Positions 17,987 through 27,767 are shown, counted from the first letter of the stretch. The stretch: 64,000 nt of DNA from Gracilimonas sp. (GCF_017641085.1 NZ_JAEPPI010000001.1:1-64000), one strand, 5' to 3'. Notes: generated by a model not told the origin, from the letters alone. Numbers and translations are program-made.

Positions 17987-20089
17987 ATGAGTTTTCTAAA
18001 TCCAATTTTTTTATTTGCGTTAATTGCGGTGGGTTTGCCCCTGCTCATTCATCTGCTTAACCTTAAGCGTCCGCAAAAAATAGCCTTTTCTACACTGGCA
18101 TTTTTTCAGGAACTGAAGAACACCACCATCCGGCGAATCCGTATCAAGCGTTACCTTCTTTTGATATTGCGATTACTGGCTATTGCCTGCCTGGCGCTGG
18201 TGCTGGCACGTCCTTTTTTACCGCCCGGATTATCGGGTGGAGGAACTACCCAAGCCCCGGCATTAAACGCAATTTTGCTGGACAATAGTATAAGCATGTC
18301 GAGAATTGGGAAGCAAGGTCCCTTATTTGAATACGCCCGGGAAATTATCGGCGATATCGAAAGTTCTGCCAAAGATGAGGACCGGTTTATGCTGCAGCTT
18401 ACAAACGGAGAAGGAGAATACAGCAATATTCTGAGCTGGGCCAACCTGCTTAGAACCGTGGATGAAGTTGAGATTAAATCCTCCGGCAATTTTACGCTGA
18501 ACAGGCTGACGGGATTGATTGAGTCAGTCAAAGAAGCCCCCTATCAGAACAAGAATATTTTTGTGATTACGGATGGGCAGCTGAGTCAGCTGGATGACCT
18601 GCGTGACCTGGACATGGAAGATGTTTCTGTGAGTATTATTGATGTGGGAGAAGTAGAGGTTCAAAACACGATGATTTCTGATATTTCTACGTCCACCAAT
18701 ATGATTGGTACCAATATCCCATTTACCCTGAATGTGGAGCTGGCGAATGAAAGTGATGTGGCGGCGGTAAATCAATTTGTGTCGCTGGAATTTGAAGAGC
18801 AAAATGCCGGTCAGTACTCCATTGCTTTGGCTCCCAACGAGAGAAAAACCTACACTTTTGAAATCACTCCATCCCAAACAGGTTCATCCAAAGGAAAGCT
18901 GATTATTGAAGGAGATGAGTTTCAACCTGATAATGAGTATTATTTTACCGTTCAGGTTCCGGAAACGCGAAATGTATTGTGGGTAAGTGAGGAGAACCGA
19001 AATCCGCAGTTTATTTCTTATACCGGGGCTATGCTCCGTGTGGCAGGAGAAAATGACGCCCAGCTTTCTTATCAGGAAGCAACACCGGACATATTTGAAA
19101 CCGCAAACCTCAGCGAATTTGATGCGGTGCTGCTGGATGGAGTAGAATCGATCCCCGAATACAGCTTTCAAGCCCTGCAAGAGTATGTGCAAAATGGCGG
19201 GGGAGTGATGTTTTTCCCTTCTGAAAACGGAAATATCAATAATTATAATAATCTGTTTGCTCAGTTCAATGCCGGAAGGTTTGCGGGTATTCAGGGAGAA
19301 TATGCCTCCTTTAGCGCTGTGGCAACTGCAGATGAATTGCTGGAAGATCATCCCGCATTTACCGGACTGTTTGAACGGGAGCAAAATGAACAGCTTCGGT
19401 TCACCAATCCCGATATTTATTATTACCTGAAGTTAGTAACAAACTCTTCGGGCACCGGATTCGATTTATTGAGCATGAACAACGGGGATGTTCTGGTTCA
19501 TGAAAAACGATTTGGCGAGGGAAGTCTGCTTATTGCAACCATAGGAAACGATCCGGGCTGGTCTAATTTTCCGGTCAAGCCTCTTTTTGCCCCTTTCTAC
19601 TATCGCATACTGCTGTATTCGGCTTCATCCGACCAGGGTGGGTTTGCTAATCATCAATTGGGGAACACTTTTAGCTGGAGAGGAAACATTGACGGAGAAA
19701 ATGCCGTTATTAAAGTAGGTGAAGACGAAATTAAGCCGACCGTAGATGTAGTTTCATCGGGCATCCGGCTCCGGTACCCTGCCGAAGAATGGACACCCGG
19801 CTGGGTTACGGTTACCGATGGTGAAAAACAATACGTATTGTCGGCAAACCTCAGCGCCGATGAATCTGATTTTTCAGAAACCAATGAGCAGCAGCTTGAA
19901 AATTTGATTGAAGACGCAGAAATAAGCTGGGTTCAAACAACCGAGCTCAATGAGGAAGAATTACAGAATGAAATTATGGCCTCAGGATTCGGTAAAGAAA
20001 TATGGAGCTGGTTTATGTTGGCAGGCTTGTTATTTTTAATACTGGAATCGTTAGTGTCTATATGGTATAAAGCTGAAACCGTAAGTTAA
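17987..20089 (+). CDS. BatA-domain / von Willebrand A-type membrane protein
   Basis: The 700-residue protein starts with the BatA N-terminal domain (FLNPIFLFALIAVGLPLLIH, then KRYLLLILRLLAIACLALVLARP, two membrane helices). A VWA-like domain follows with an intact MIDAS-type DNSISMS motif near residue 97. The centre resembles a CARDB/glutamine-amidotransferase-like region (LDGVESIPEY, GGGVMFFPSENG), and a C-terminal helix closes it (WFMLAGLLFLILESLVSIWY). Such proteins are frequent in Bacteroidota beside MoxR genes, but none is seen here. The stop overlaps the next ATG by one base. Confidence 0.8.
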   Translation: MSFLNPIFLFALIAVGLPLLIHLLNLKRPQKIAFSTLAFFQELKNTTIRRIRIKRYLLLILRLLAIACLALVLARPFLPPGLSGGGTTQAPALNAILLDNSISMSRIGKQGPLFEYAREIIGDIESSAKDEDRFMLQLTNGEGEYSNILSWANLLRTVDEVEIKSSGNFTLNRLTGLIESVKEAPYQNKNIFVITDGQLSQLDDLRDLDMEDVSVSIIDVGEVEVQNTMISDISTSTNMIGTNIPFTLNVELANESDVAAVNQFVSLEFEEQNAGQYSIALAPNERKTYTFEITPSQTGSSKGKLIIEGDEFQPDNEYYFTVQVPETRNVLWVSEENRNPQFISYTGAMLRVAGENDAQLSYQEATPDIFETANLSEFDAVLLDGVESIPEYSFQALQEYVQNGGGVMFFPSENGNINNYNNLFAQFNAGRFAGIQGEYASFSAVATADELLEDHPAFTGLFEREQNEQLRFTNPDIYYYLKLVTNSSGTGFDLLSMNNGDVLVHEKRFGEGSLLIATIGNDPGWSNFPVKPLFAPFYYRILLYSASSDQGGFANHQLGNTFSWRGNIDGENAVIKVGEDEIKPTVDVVSSGIRLRYPAEEWTPGWVTVTDGEKQYVLSANLSADESDFSETNEQQLENLIEDAEISWVQTTELNEEELQNEIMASGFGKEIWSWFMLAGLLFLILESLVSIWYKAETVS

Positions 20090-20673
20090 TGGAAGAGATA
20101 CTCTCACTTTTTTTTCGCGGTGTGATTGTGATGTTTACCATTGCATCCACTTTGCTGGCCGGATATTCTTTTCAGAATAAACTTCGGTTACGGAAAGTGC
20201 GCCTGAGCTGGCGGGCCGGGAAGCTGCAGGGGTATCCGCTGTTTGCCACTGTATTTCTGGGAATTGTACTGGGGCTGTCGGCCATTGTGGTATTTACCGG
20301 CGACATTGCCCGGTTCCCGATTTTCTTTGCCTACGCCTGGATCGGCACGATGTGGTTTATTTCCAGTTATCTGGCTTCCAAGTATTATATCACCGACTAC
20401 GGCATTGTGAAGAACATAAATGAACCCTCTCAAACTATTCCCTGGTTTCAAATTCTGGATTATGTGGAAAGGCCGGAAAAAAACGGGGTTGAATACCTGT
20501 TTAACTACTCAGAAATGGACAAATCGCTGATTGAAGGGTATAAACAGCTAAAACTATTTGTGCCACGGAACCGATATAAAGCAGTGAAAAAAATTGTATC
20601 TTTAAAACTGGAAAATAAGATTGAAGGACAAGCGATACCCGATATCGACCTCAAGAGAATTCAGGAAGACTAA
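20089..20673 (+). CDS. Membrane protein with a PH-like C-terminal part, unrecognised
   Basis: The 194-residue protein has three or four membrane helices (IVMFTIASTLLAGYSF; FATVFLGIVLGLSAIVVF; FFAYAWIGTMWFISSYLA) followed by about 80 residues with a pattern like a bacterial PH domain (YYITDYGIVKNI, IPWFQILDYVE, LKLFVPRNRYKAVKKI). I do not recognise a named family with certainty. It shares one base with the stop of the BatA-like gene (TAATG), so it is translationally coupled to it and may work with it. Confidence 0.6.
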   Translation: MEEILSLFFRGVIVMFTIASTLLAGYSFQNKLRLRKVRLSWRAGKLQGYPLFATVFLGIVLGLSAIVVFTGDIARFPIFFAYAWIGTMWFISSYLASKYYITDYGIVKNINEPSQTIPWFQILDYVERPEKNGVEYLFNYSEMDKSLIEGYKQLKLFVPRNRYKAVKKIVSLKLENKIEGQAIPDIDLKRIQED

Positions 20674-20689
20674 TTAAGAAAACACCCAT

Positions 20690-21979
20690 TTGTTAGACGA
20701 CGTTAAAAATTCCGATATAGAACGAGAACGAGTTGTATTGGTAGGTTTGTATGGACCTGAAACCACGAGATTTCAGGCGGAAGAATATTTAGACGAGCTT
20801 GAACTACTTGCCGATACAGCCGGGGGAATTACGGTAGAAAAAGTACTTCAGAACAAAACGCACCCCGACCCTTCCACGTATGTAGGTAAAGGTAAACTTA
20901 GTGAGTTGAAGCGCATCATGGGAGAGGAGCGCATTGATACCGTAATTTTTGATGATGACCTTTCTCCCACGCAAATACGAAATGTAGAAAAAGGCACGGA
21001 TGCTAAAGTACTGGATCGAAGTTCACTGATTCTTGACATTTTTGCAGCCCGTGCTAAAACAGCTGCAGCTAAAACACAGGTGGAACTTGCCCAGCTGGAA
21101 TACCTGCTCCCGCGACTTACCCGATACTGGACTCACCTTTCCCGACAAAAAGGAGGGATTGGAACAAAAGGTCCGGGTGAAACCCAGATTGAGACCGATA
21201 GAAGGCTGATTGGCCGGCGCATTTCTGTGCTAAAAGATAAGCTTGAAAAGCTGAGCAAGCAGCGAACCACGCAGCGTAAAGGTCGTGAGGGAATGAACAG
21301 AGTATCGCTGGTTGGATATACCAATGCCGGTAAATCCACCCTGATGAATGCCCTGACTGAAACAGGAGTGTTTGCCGAAGACCGGCTTTTTGCTACTCTT
21401 GATTCCACTGTTCGCCGTCATGAGCTTGAAAACCATTCGGTACTTCTGTCTGATACTGTAGGATTTATCCGAAAGCTGCCCCATAATCTGGTAGAGAGTT
21501 TTAAATCTACTTTAGATGAAGTTCGGGAAGCCGATATACTGTTACATGTAGTGGATGCATCTTCCAAAATGGCTCAGGAGTATATTGAAGTGGTGGAAGA
21601 GACCCTGGAAGAGATTGAAGCCACGAACAAAAAAACCATTTTAGTATTCAATAAAGTGGATAAAATGGATGCAAACCAGGTTGCAGATATGAAAAGGATG
21701 TATCCGAATGCAGTGTTTGTGTCTGCTGAACAGCGAATTGGCCTTAAAGAGCTGGAAAACAGTATCGAGGAGATGATTGAGCTCGATTATAGCCGTCATA
21801 CACTGCAAATTCCGGTTTCAAAATACAAAGCAGTTGCTTTTATTCATGAAAACGCCAACGTTGAAGAGGAAACATACGATGGTACCGATGTTGAATTAAC
21901 GTTCAGTATCGCCAAAAAAGATTTTAAGCAATTATCCCATTTGTTGGATACTATTGGTGCTAACGGCGAAGTTGTATAG
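20690..21979 (+). CDS. hflX: Ribosome-associated GTPase HflX
   Basis: The 429-residue protein has the N-terminal HflX domain (THPDPSTYVGKGKLSEL, FDDDLSPTQIRNVEK), the linker GTKGPGETQIETDRRLI, and a G domain with G1 GYTNAGKST, G3 DTVGFI and G4 NKVDKM. HflX binds the 50S subunit and splits stalled ribosomes under stress. Start TTG, 16 bases after the previous stop. A CBS-domain gene follows 6 bases later. Confidence 0.95.
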   Translation: MLDDVKNSDIERERVVLVGLYGPETTRFQAEEYLDELELLADTAGGITVEKVLQNKTHPDPSTYVGKGKLSELKRIMGEERIDTVIFDDDLSPTQIRNVEKGTDAKVLDRSSLILDIFAARAKTAAAKTQVELAQLEYLLPRLTRYWTHLSRQKGGIGTKGPGETQIETDRRLIGRRISVLKDKLEKLSKQRTTQRKGREGMNRVSLVGYTNAGKSTLMNALTETGVFAEDRLFATLDSTVRRHELENHSVLLSDTVGFIRKLPHNLVESFKSTLDEVREADILLHVVDASSKMAQEYIEVVEETLEEIEATNKKTILVFNKVDKMDANQVADMKRMYPNAVFVSAEQRIGLKELENSIEEMIELDYSRHTLQIPVSKYKAVAFIHENANVEEETYDGTDVELTFSIAKKDFKQLSHLLDTIGANGEVV

Positions 21980-21985
21980 TCACTT

Positions 21986-22651
21986 ATGTTAATAAACGAA
22001 ATCCTGAATACAGACATATCACCCCTTCATATCGAAGACACGGTAGCTACGGCACTGATGAAAATCGATTTGTTGCACACCACAAAGTTTGCCGTTGTGG
22101 ATGCCGACAACAAGGTGGTGGGCATGGCTTCGCTGGACAAGCTGATTGAAGTAGTAGATGAAAATTCCCAGCTTTCGGATGTAGAGTTGGAAGACCCTAT
22201 TTTTGTACCGTACAATCAGCATTTATTTGAAGCCTCCCGAATTATGCTGGCTAAAGAGTTATTTCTGCTTCCCGTCACTGATGAGGAGATGAAATTCCAG
22301 GGCATGATTAAAAAACGGGATGTATTGAGCGCTCTGGGTGATGTATTCAACCTTTCAAGTTTTGGATCTGTTATAACCGTGGAACTGGACCAGGTAGATT
22401 TTACCCTTTCAGATTTGGTTCGCATCATCGAAATGGAAGGGGCAAAGATATTGGGAGTGGCTGTTCAACAACCCAATGCCAAAAATCAGGCCTACCGCGT
22501 ATCCTTTAAATTAAACCTCGAAGACTCTTCCGTAGTAAGCGCAGGATTGCGCCGCTTTGGATACACAATTACATCTGAAGCCAATAGCGAGGTGCTGGAG
22601 CATAATTTTTCTGACCGCGCGGATGAACTTATTCGCTATCTTGACATATAA
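21986..22651 (+). CDS. CBS-domain protein
   Basis: The 221-residue protein has two CBS motifs (TVATALMKIDLLHTTKFAVV and HLFEASRIMLAKELFLLPV) followed by an ACT-like C-terminal domain (VITVELDQVDFTLSDLVRIIE). CBS pairs usually sense adenosyl ligands. It is probably in one operon with hflX and the downstream TPR gene. The partner it controls is not evident. Confidence 0.8.
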   Translation: MLINEILNTDISPLHIEDTVATALMKIDLLHTTKFAVVDADNKVVGMASLDKLIEVVDENSQLSDVELEDPIFVPYNQHLFEASRIMLAKELFLLPVTDEEMKFQGMIKKRDVLSALGDVFNLSSFGSVITVELDQVDFTLSDLVRIIEMEGAKILGVAVQQPNAKNQAYRVSFKLNLEDSSVVSAGLRRFGYTITSEANSEVLEHNFSDRADELIRYLDI

Positions 22652-22687
22652 GAAGTAACAATTAACCTTATTTATTCTGACGAGTTC

Positions 22688-25684
22688 ATGCACGTCGTCC
22701 CCAAAAGCAGCCTTCTTACTTTTCTTATTACAATAATTCTGGTGAATGTGCTCCCCGCACAAGATATACCCTCACCGTCAACCCAATTATATGAAAGAGG
22801 GATTAACCTGTACGAGAATGGTTTTTTTGAGGAGGCCATTGAACGATTTGAGCAGTTTAGCTCCGAATATCCCAATCATGAAATGCGCATTTCGGCGGAC
22901 TATTATTTAGCGAGAGCTAAAACCGGTGTCGATTCTTCCGGCATAGAAACCTACTACAAACAATTTGTGCAAGAATATCCCGGAAGTGATCTCTCCGAAA
23001 AGCTGCTTAAAGATCTGGGGCATCGCTTTACGGATACGGGGCGGTATGAGGAAGCCATCGGCTATTATCAGCAGGCTATTGAATCATGGATGAAAGACAC
23101 CGAGTCTGCAAAAACGAAATACTGGATAGCGGAAGCAGCGGCTGAAAACAAAGATTATGCCGATTCCCGTGTTTATTTCATGGAATTGGCCAATGATTTT
23201 CCGGATTCTGAATGGGCACCAAAGGCCTTGTACGCCCGGGGAAGGCTCTACCTGTCACAACAGCAGTATAATGCCTCTTCTATTGCTTTTGAAGTGCTCA
23301 AAGAGCGTTATCCCAATAACGAGATAACCCGAAGAGTGGGTACTGCTTTGGGTGAGTCATATTACATGCAGGGCAAATATGAAGATGCTATCGAAGCATT
23401 AAACAGCGCTTTACCGTACCTGGAAGGGGAGTCTCAGCAAAAAGCTGTATTCCTGATTGCTGAAAGTCAGAATTTCCTGGGACTATATGATGCAGCATCG
23501 AAATCATATCTGCGCTACATCAATATGACAAAGGGAACACCGCAGGAGCGTATCGCCCATTATGGATTGGGATGGGTGTATAACAAACAGGAGATTTATC
23601 ACTGGGCGGCAGAGTCGTTTGGAAAAGCAGCCGTTGGAGACGATGAAATAGCTCGAAAGGCTCAATACTATAAAGCGGCAAATGAAAAACTTGGCGGGCA
23701 GTATCGCAAATCCATCAATTCATTCCGGGAATTTGGAGAACGTTATAAAGACGGACTTTGGGTTGAAAGGGCTTATTATGAATGGTCGGTGTCGGCTTTT
23801 CAGGCGTCACTTTACGGAGAGGCCATTGAAGTGTTGTTAGATTTGGTGCGCAGTGATGTAGAACTTGAGGAGCCGGCCAAAATTTATACCATGCTTGGGG
23901 AAGCCTTTTTTGCTAATGCGGAATATACTCGTGCCATTCAGGCTTTTGAAGAAGCAGAGAAAGTAGGGAATATCGATCCCGCACTTAAGCGACAGGCGCG
24001 ATTTCAGAAAGCCTGGATTTTATATAGAAATCAGGCTTATCAGCAGGCACAGCCTATATTTGAGTCGGTTTATGCAGAAACGCCCGATTCTGAGGTAGGG
24101 CGGGAAGCCTTGTTCTGGAGTGCCGACAGCTATTACAAAATGAACCAGTTTAGCAGCGCCGCTCAACGCTTCCGGATGTACACCCAAAACTACCCTGACA
24201 ATGAAATGATGGGCCCGGCGCTGTATTCACTGGGCTGGAGTTATTTTGAAATGGGTCAATACGAAAATGCCGTTGGCCCGCTGGAAGATTTCCTCGAGAA
24301 TTACGAAAAGCCGGAAACAGCTCTGTTCCCATATGACACGGATACTCAGCTTCGTGTCGGTGATGCCTATTATGCTTTGGGCCAGTACCGGCAGGCAATT
24401 GCCAGTTACAATCAGGCCATTGGTGCAGAGCCGGGTGGCGATTATGCCATGTTCCAGATAGCAAACAGTTATTACCGGGCAGGACGTACCTTTGAGGCAG
24501 TTTCTAACTTCCGGAAGATGCTGAGGATTTATCCTTTCAGCCGACTGAGAGAACAGGCTCAATATAATGTGGCCTACATCTACCTGAACACGAATAATTA
24601 CTCGCAGGCGGTCGAAGAGTTTCAAACGGTGATTAACAAATATCCGGGCACCGATTGGGCGGCACGTTCACAATACAACATCGGGGATGCCTACTACAAT
24701 GCAGGTGAATATGAGCGAGCCATAGCTGCCTACCAAAAAGTATTGGACGATTACCCGAGAAGCAGTTACATCATTGAGGCGATTAATGGTATTCAGTATG
24801 CGCAATTATCAGCCGGAAGATCAGACAGCAGTTCGGTGATTTTGGAAGAATTCCTGAGCGATAACCCAACCAGTTCCACTGCCGACCAACTGCGATACCG
24901 ACAGGCATTGAATGTGTTTCAGTCAGGCGATTACGAAAATGCGATAAAAGAATTCCGGCAGTACCTGAGGGTTACGAATTCAGAAAGACTCATGTCCGAA
25001 GCCTATTCAAATCTTGGTGAAGCCTATCGTCAACTGGGTCAGATTGATAATGCCATCAATGCGTACCAAACCATAGTGGATGAATTTCCGAATGATGATT
25101 TGGCATCCTCGGCACTTACATCACTTGGAACGCTGAATTTTGAGCGGGGTGAGTACGACCTATCCCACGCAAACTATGCACAGCTGTTGGAGTCCGCTCC
25201 ACGGTTCAGACAGGAAGCTTATGTTGGAATGGGTAACGCCAGTCTGGCCCAAGAAAAAATTGATCAGGCGAAAGAAGAATATGAGTCGGCCCTGCAGGTG
25301 AATGCGAACAACGAAGCTGCCAAAGTGGGACTGGGCAAAGTAGCGCTGGCAAATGATAATTATGACGAAGCCCGCGACCTGCTCTTCCCAATTGCCGAAA
25401 GAAGTACTACCGAAATTGGCGCTGAAGCCCAATATTATCTCGGTAAAATTCTTCAGGAACAAAACGACTTTAACACTGCCATTGAAGAATATGCCAAAGT
25501 GAAGGTTCTATTTGAGGCTTTTGATTACTGGGTTTCTGAGTCGATGTACGCCACGGCGGAATGCCATATTCGCCTGGGCAACCGCGGAGAAGCTATGACC
25601 GTTCTTAATTCCATTATCAATAATTACCCGGGTACCGAAGCAGAGCAAAAAGCTCAGAGATTGCTAAGCCAAACAGATTCATGA
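22688..25684 (+). CDS. Exported tetratricopeptide-repeat protein
   Basis: The 998-residue product has a signal peptide (SSLLTFLITIILVNVLPAQD) followed by at least twenty TPR-like units through its whole length, recognisable by repeated Y..G.Y..A...Y......P patterns (for example GRYEEAIGYYQQAIESW, GQYRQAIASYNQAIG, GEYERAIAAYQKVLDDYP). Likely a periplasmic or outer-membrane-associated scaffold. Its stop overlaps the aroA start by four bases (ATGA), so the two are coupled. Such long TPR proteins are common in this phylum; a specific partner cannot be named. Confidence 0.85.
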   Translation: MHVVPKSSLLTFLITIILVNVLPAQDIPSPSTQLYERGINLYENGFFEEAIERFEQFSSEYPNHEMRISADYYLARAKTGVDSSGIETYYKQFVQEYPGSDLSEKLLKDLGHRFTDTGRYEEAIGYYQQAIESWMKDTESAKTKYWIAEAAAENKDYADSRVYFMELANDFPDSEWAPKALYARGRLYLSQQQYNASSIAFEVLKERYPNNEITRRVGTALGESYYMQGKYEDAIEALNSALPYLEGESQQKAVFLIAESQNFLGLYDAASKSYLRYINMTKGTPQERIAHYGLGWVYNKQEIYHWAAESFGKAAVGDDEIARKAQYYKAANEKLGGQYRKSINSFREFGERYKDGLWVERAYYEWSVSAFQASLYGEAIEVLLDLVRSDVELEEPAKIYTMLGEAFFANAEYTRAIQAFEEAEKVGNIDPALKRQARFQKAWILYRNQAYQQAQPIFESVYAETPDSEVGREALFWSADSYYKMNQFSSAAQRFRMYTQNYPDNEMMGPALYSLGWSYFEMGQYENAVGPLEDFLENYEKPETALFPYDTDTQLRVGDAYYALGQYRQAIASYNQAIGAEPGGDYAMFQIANSYYRAGRTFEAVSNFRKMLRIYPFSRLREQAQYNVAYIYLNTNNYSQAVEEFQTVINKYPGTDWAARSQYNIGDAYYNAGEYERAIAAYQKVLDDYPRSSYIIEAINGIQYAQLSAGRSDSSSVILEEFLSDNPTSSTADQLRYRQALNVFQSGDYENAIKEFRQYLRVTNSERLMSEAYSNLGEAYRQLGQIDNAINAYQTIVDEFPNDDLASSALTSLGTLNFERGEYDLSHANYAQLLESAPRFRQEAYVGMGNASLAQEKIDQAKEEYESALQVNANNEAAKVGLGKVALANDNYDEARDLLFPIAERSTTEIGAEAQYYLGKILQEQNDFNTAIEEYAKVKVLFEAFDYWVSESMYATAECHIRLGNRGEAMTVLNSIINNYPGTEAEQKAQRLLSQTDS

Positions 25685-26970
25685 TTAAAAAGATTACTCC
25701 GGCTTCATCCTTAAAAGGTGAACTCACATTACCTCCAGACAAATCAATCTCTCAACGCGCTGCCATTTTTTCGCTATTGCATGATGGCGTTTCGGAGGTG
25801 AAAAATTATTCACGGGCCCAGGATCCACAAAGCACATTAAGCTGCGTCCAGCAACTTGGAGCTGAAGTGAAAGAGGAAAACGGCACTCTCATTATAAAAG
25901 GAACAGGAAGAAAGAACATCAAAACCCCGGTTAAAGATCTTGATTGTGGTAATTCGGGTACAGCCATGCGCTTGCTTTCGGGAGTATTAGTTGGAGCCAA
26001 AATTTCAGCGAAGCTGGTAGGGGATGAATCCCTTTGCGGGCGCACTATGACACGAATTATCAAACCGCTGGAGAAAATGGGGGCACATATCCTGGCTCGG
26101 AACGGTGCTTATGCTCCGCTTTTCATTAACAGGAATGAACCGCTGAAGCCCTTGCAGTTTGAACTTCCGATTCCGAGTGCCCAGTTAAAGTCGTGTGTGT
26201 TATTAGCCGGTTTATTTGGAGAAGAGTTAACGCAGGTTATTGAAATTTTGCCAAGTCGTGATCATACTGAAAGGTTACTGAATCTCGACCAAAAAGTGGT
26301 TCAGGATCGCAAAATCATTTCGGCAAGTCTGGCGGATGAGATTCCCAATCAAAGCTACACCATACCGGGAGATTTTTCTGCCGCGGCTTTCTGGCTGGTT
26401 GCCGGCGCTATTCAAAATGATGCGGAAATTAAGATCGGGAACGTGGGACTGAACCCTTCCCGAAATGCCCTGCTGGATATTTTAGATGAGATGGGCGCAG
26501 ACATCACCATAGAAAATGAGCGTATGGAAGGTGCCGAACCGGCCGGGGATATTATCGTGAAAGGTTCGGATTTGAAAGCGATTGAGATCGACCCAAAGAT
26601 GATCCCCAACTGTATCGATGAACTGCCCATACTATCGGTGGCTATGCTTTTTGCAGAAGGTACTTCCACTATATCGGGCGCGGAAGAACTTCGCCACAAA
26701 GAAACCGACCGTATCATGGCAATGGCTAACATGCTGAATGCCGTGGGGGCCAACTTCGAGGAAAAAGAAGATGGTTTAATTATTCATGGAGACCCGGATT
26801 TTTCATTTTCCTCCGCGAATTTTGAATCCTATCATGACCATCGTATTGCCATGGCTGCTGCTGTTCTATCACTTAAAGGAAGTCAAGAGAGCTCAATCAA
26901 AGATGCCGAAAGTGCGGCCGTTTCCTATCCCGGCTTTTGGGAAGATCTTGGTGATTTGGTGATAGAGTGA
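25681..26970 (+). CDS. aroA: 3-phosphoshikimate 1-carboxyvinyltransferase (EPSP synthase)
   Basis: The 429-residue enzyme joins shikimate-3-phosphate and phosphoenolpyruvate in the chorismate pathway. Family motifs are present: LPPDKSISQRAAIFSLL, LDCGNSGTAMRLLSG, SLCGRTMTRII, PNCIDELPILSV, ELRHKETDRI, and DHRIAMAAAVL. Length is typical. It begins inside the end of the TPR gene. The last codons (GTGATTTGGTGATAGAGTGA) already belong to the GTGAT word repeat that fills the following gap. Confidence 0.97.
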   Translation: MIKKITPASSLKGELTLPPDKSISQRAAIFSLLHDGVSEVKNYSRAQDPQSTLSCVQQLGAEVKEENGTLIIKGTGRKNIKTPVKDLDCGNSGTAMRLLSGVLVGAKISAKLVGDESLCGRTMTRIIKPLEKMGAHILARNGAYAPLFINRNEPLKPLQFELPIPSAQLKSCVLLAGLFGEELTQVIEILPSRDHTERLLNLDQKVVQDRKIISASLADEIPNQSYTIPGDFSAAAFWLVAGAIQNDAEIKIGNVGLNPSRNALLDILDEMGADITIENERMEGAEPAGDIIVKGSDLKAIEIDPKMIPNCIDELPILSVAMLFAEGTSTISGAEELRHKETDRIMAMANMLNAVGANFEEKEDGLIIHGDPDFSFSSANFESYHDHRIAMAAAVLSLKGSQESSIKDAESAAVSYPGFWEDLGDLVIE

Positions 26971-27103
26971 TAAAGTGATGAGTGATGAGTGAGTTTTGAC
27001 TTATCACAGTTCAATTCAAATCATTAAAATAGAATGACCTGAAACAAGCTTCATTGTTTGAATGATCTACTTCATCACCTAATCACCAAATCACTTTATC
27101 ACT
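26950..27103. repeat. Intergenic inverted repeat, GTGAT word family, copy 1
   Basis: Starting inside the end of aroA, the left arm repeats a 7-8 base word (GGTGATTT, GGTGATAG, AGTGATAA, AGTGATG, AGTGATG). The right arm (27071-27103) carries the complement (ATCACC, AATCACCA, AATCACTT, TATCACT). AGTGATAAAGTGAT (26966-26979) is perfectly inverted at 27090-27103. A second copy of the same type follows the methyltransferase gene at 53374. The gap between arms includes an ATGACCTGAAACAAG stretch like the CCTGAAACAAG motif at 32724. Confidence 0.8.
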
Positions 27104-27167
27104 AAACCAACCCCACTCCTGACAATACGTCCGTCAATACGTCAGTTTTCCCACCGCCCTCCCTGAT

Positions 27168-27183
27168 TGGCATTGCTATTGCT
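27168..27183 (+). promoter_or_regulatory. Sigma-54 (-24/-12) type promoter of hsp20
   Basis: TGGCATTGCTATTGCT fits the RpoN consensus TGGCAYN5TTGCW with the GG and GC exactly 10 bases apart. It would start transcription about 25 bases before the hsp20 ATG. Upstream, at about 27119-27145, the element GACAATACGTC / GTCAATACGTC is directly repeated and flanked by CTGAC...GTCAG, a candidate activator site. Confidence 0.65.
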
Positions 27184-27218
27184 TACTTAAGGGTGAACAA
27201 GAATAAATCGGCAAGCAC

Positions 27219-27653
27219 ATGGGAGATTTTACAGAATTTGGTATCGAAATTGAGAGACATCTCTCAAAGCTGGGTAAGGATATTCAGCAATTTGTAGAGA
27301 AAGTTGTGCCGCTGGCCAACGACGACAAAGATTTTGCTCCTGACTGTGATATCGTAGAGAGTGAAGAAGAATTTAAAATTCTGTTGGATCTTCCGGGACT
27401 ATCCAAAAAAGAGATTGGAATTTCCCTTAAGAACAATGTGCTGACGGTTAAAGGCGAGCGTGAAATCACTGCCGGAGATGGCGAAGAATTTAAGCGACAG
27501 GAACGACGTCGCGGGGCTTTTGCCCGGGCATTTGCGGTACCGCAAAATGTGAATGCGGCCGAAGTGTCAGCCAGCTTCAGAAACGGTGTTTTGACCATCG
27601 CCATGCCTAAATCGGAGGCGTTAAAGGACTCACAATCCATACCGGTTAAATAG
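27219..27653 (+). CDS. Small heat-shock protein, Hsp20/alpha-crystallin family
   Basis: The 144-residue chaperone holds a complete alpha-crystallin domain (EFKILLDLPGLSKKEIGISLKN, LTVKGERE, FARAFAVPQNV, ASFRNGVLTIAMPK) and the N-terminal variable part. It holds unfolding proteins for refolding, probably handing them to DnaK encoded next door. A sigma-54-type promoter sits 36-51 bases upstream, so it may be stress-induced by an enhancer-binding activator rather than by a heat-shock sigma factor. Confidence 0.93.
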   Translation: MGDFTEFGIEIERHLSKLGKDIQQFVEKVVPLANDDKDFAPDCDIVESEEEFKILLDLPGLSKKEIGISLKNNVLTVKGEREITAGDGEEFKRQERRRGAFARAFAVPQNVNAAEVSASFRNGVLTIAMPKSEALKDSQSIPVK

Positions 27654-27659
27654 AATAGG

Positions 27660-27719
27660 GCCACGAAAGCTCTAAACCACGAAAGAAAAATTAATTTCGT
27701 GTTTTAGAGTTTTTGTGGC
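27660..27719. repeat. Intergenic hairpin, CACGAAA word family
   Basis: Between hsp20 and dnaK a 60-base near-perfect inverted repeat runs from GCCAC (27660) to GTGGC (27719). The inner arms CTCTAAACCACGAAA and TTTCGTGTTTTAGAG pair except for a single mismatch. A related single copy (GCGCTTTCGTGCTTTAGTGG) is at about 32840-32860. It may separate hsp20 transcription from dnaK, but there is no T-run. Confidence 0.8.
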
Positions 27720-27767
27720 GAACAAAAGAATATTAAATCAAACAAATAAAACTCAGATTTTAGACCA

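Noticed and set aside
24150-24625. Antisense frames inside the TPR gene
   Set aside because: They mirror TPR codon patterns; no start context or family motif.
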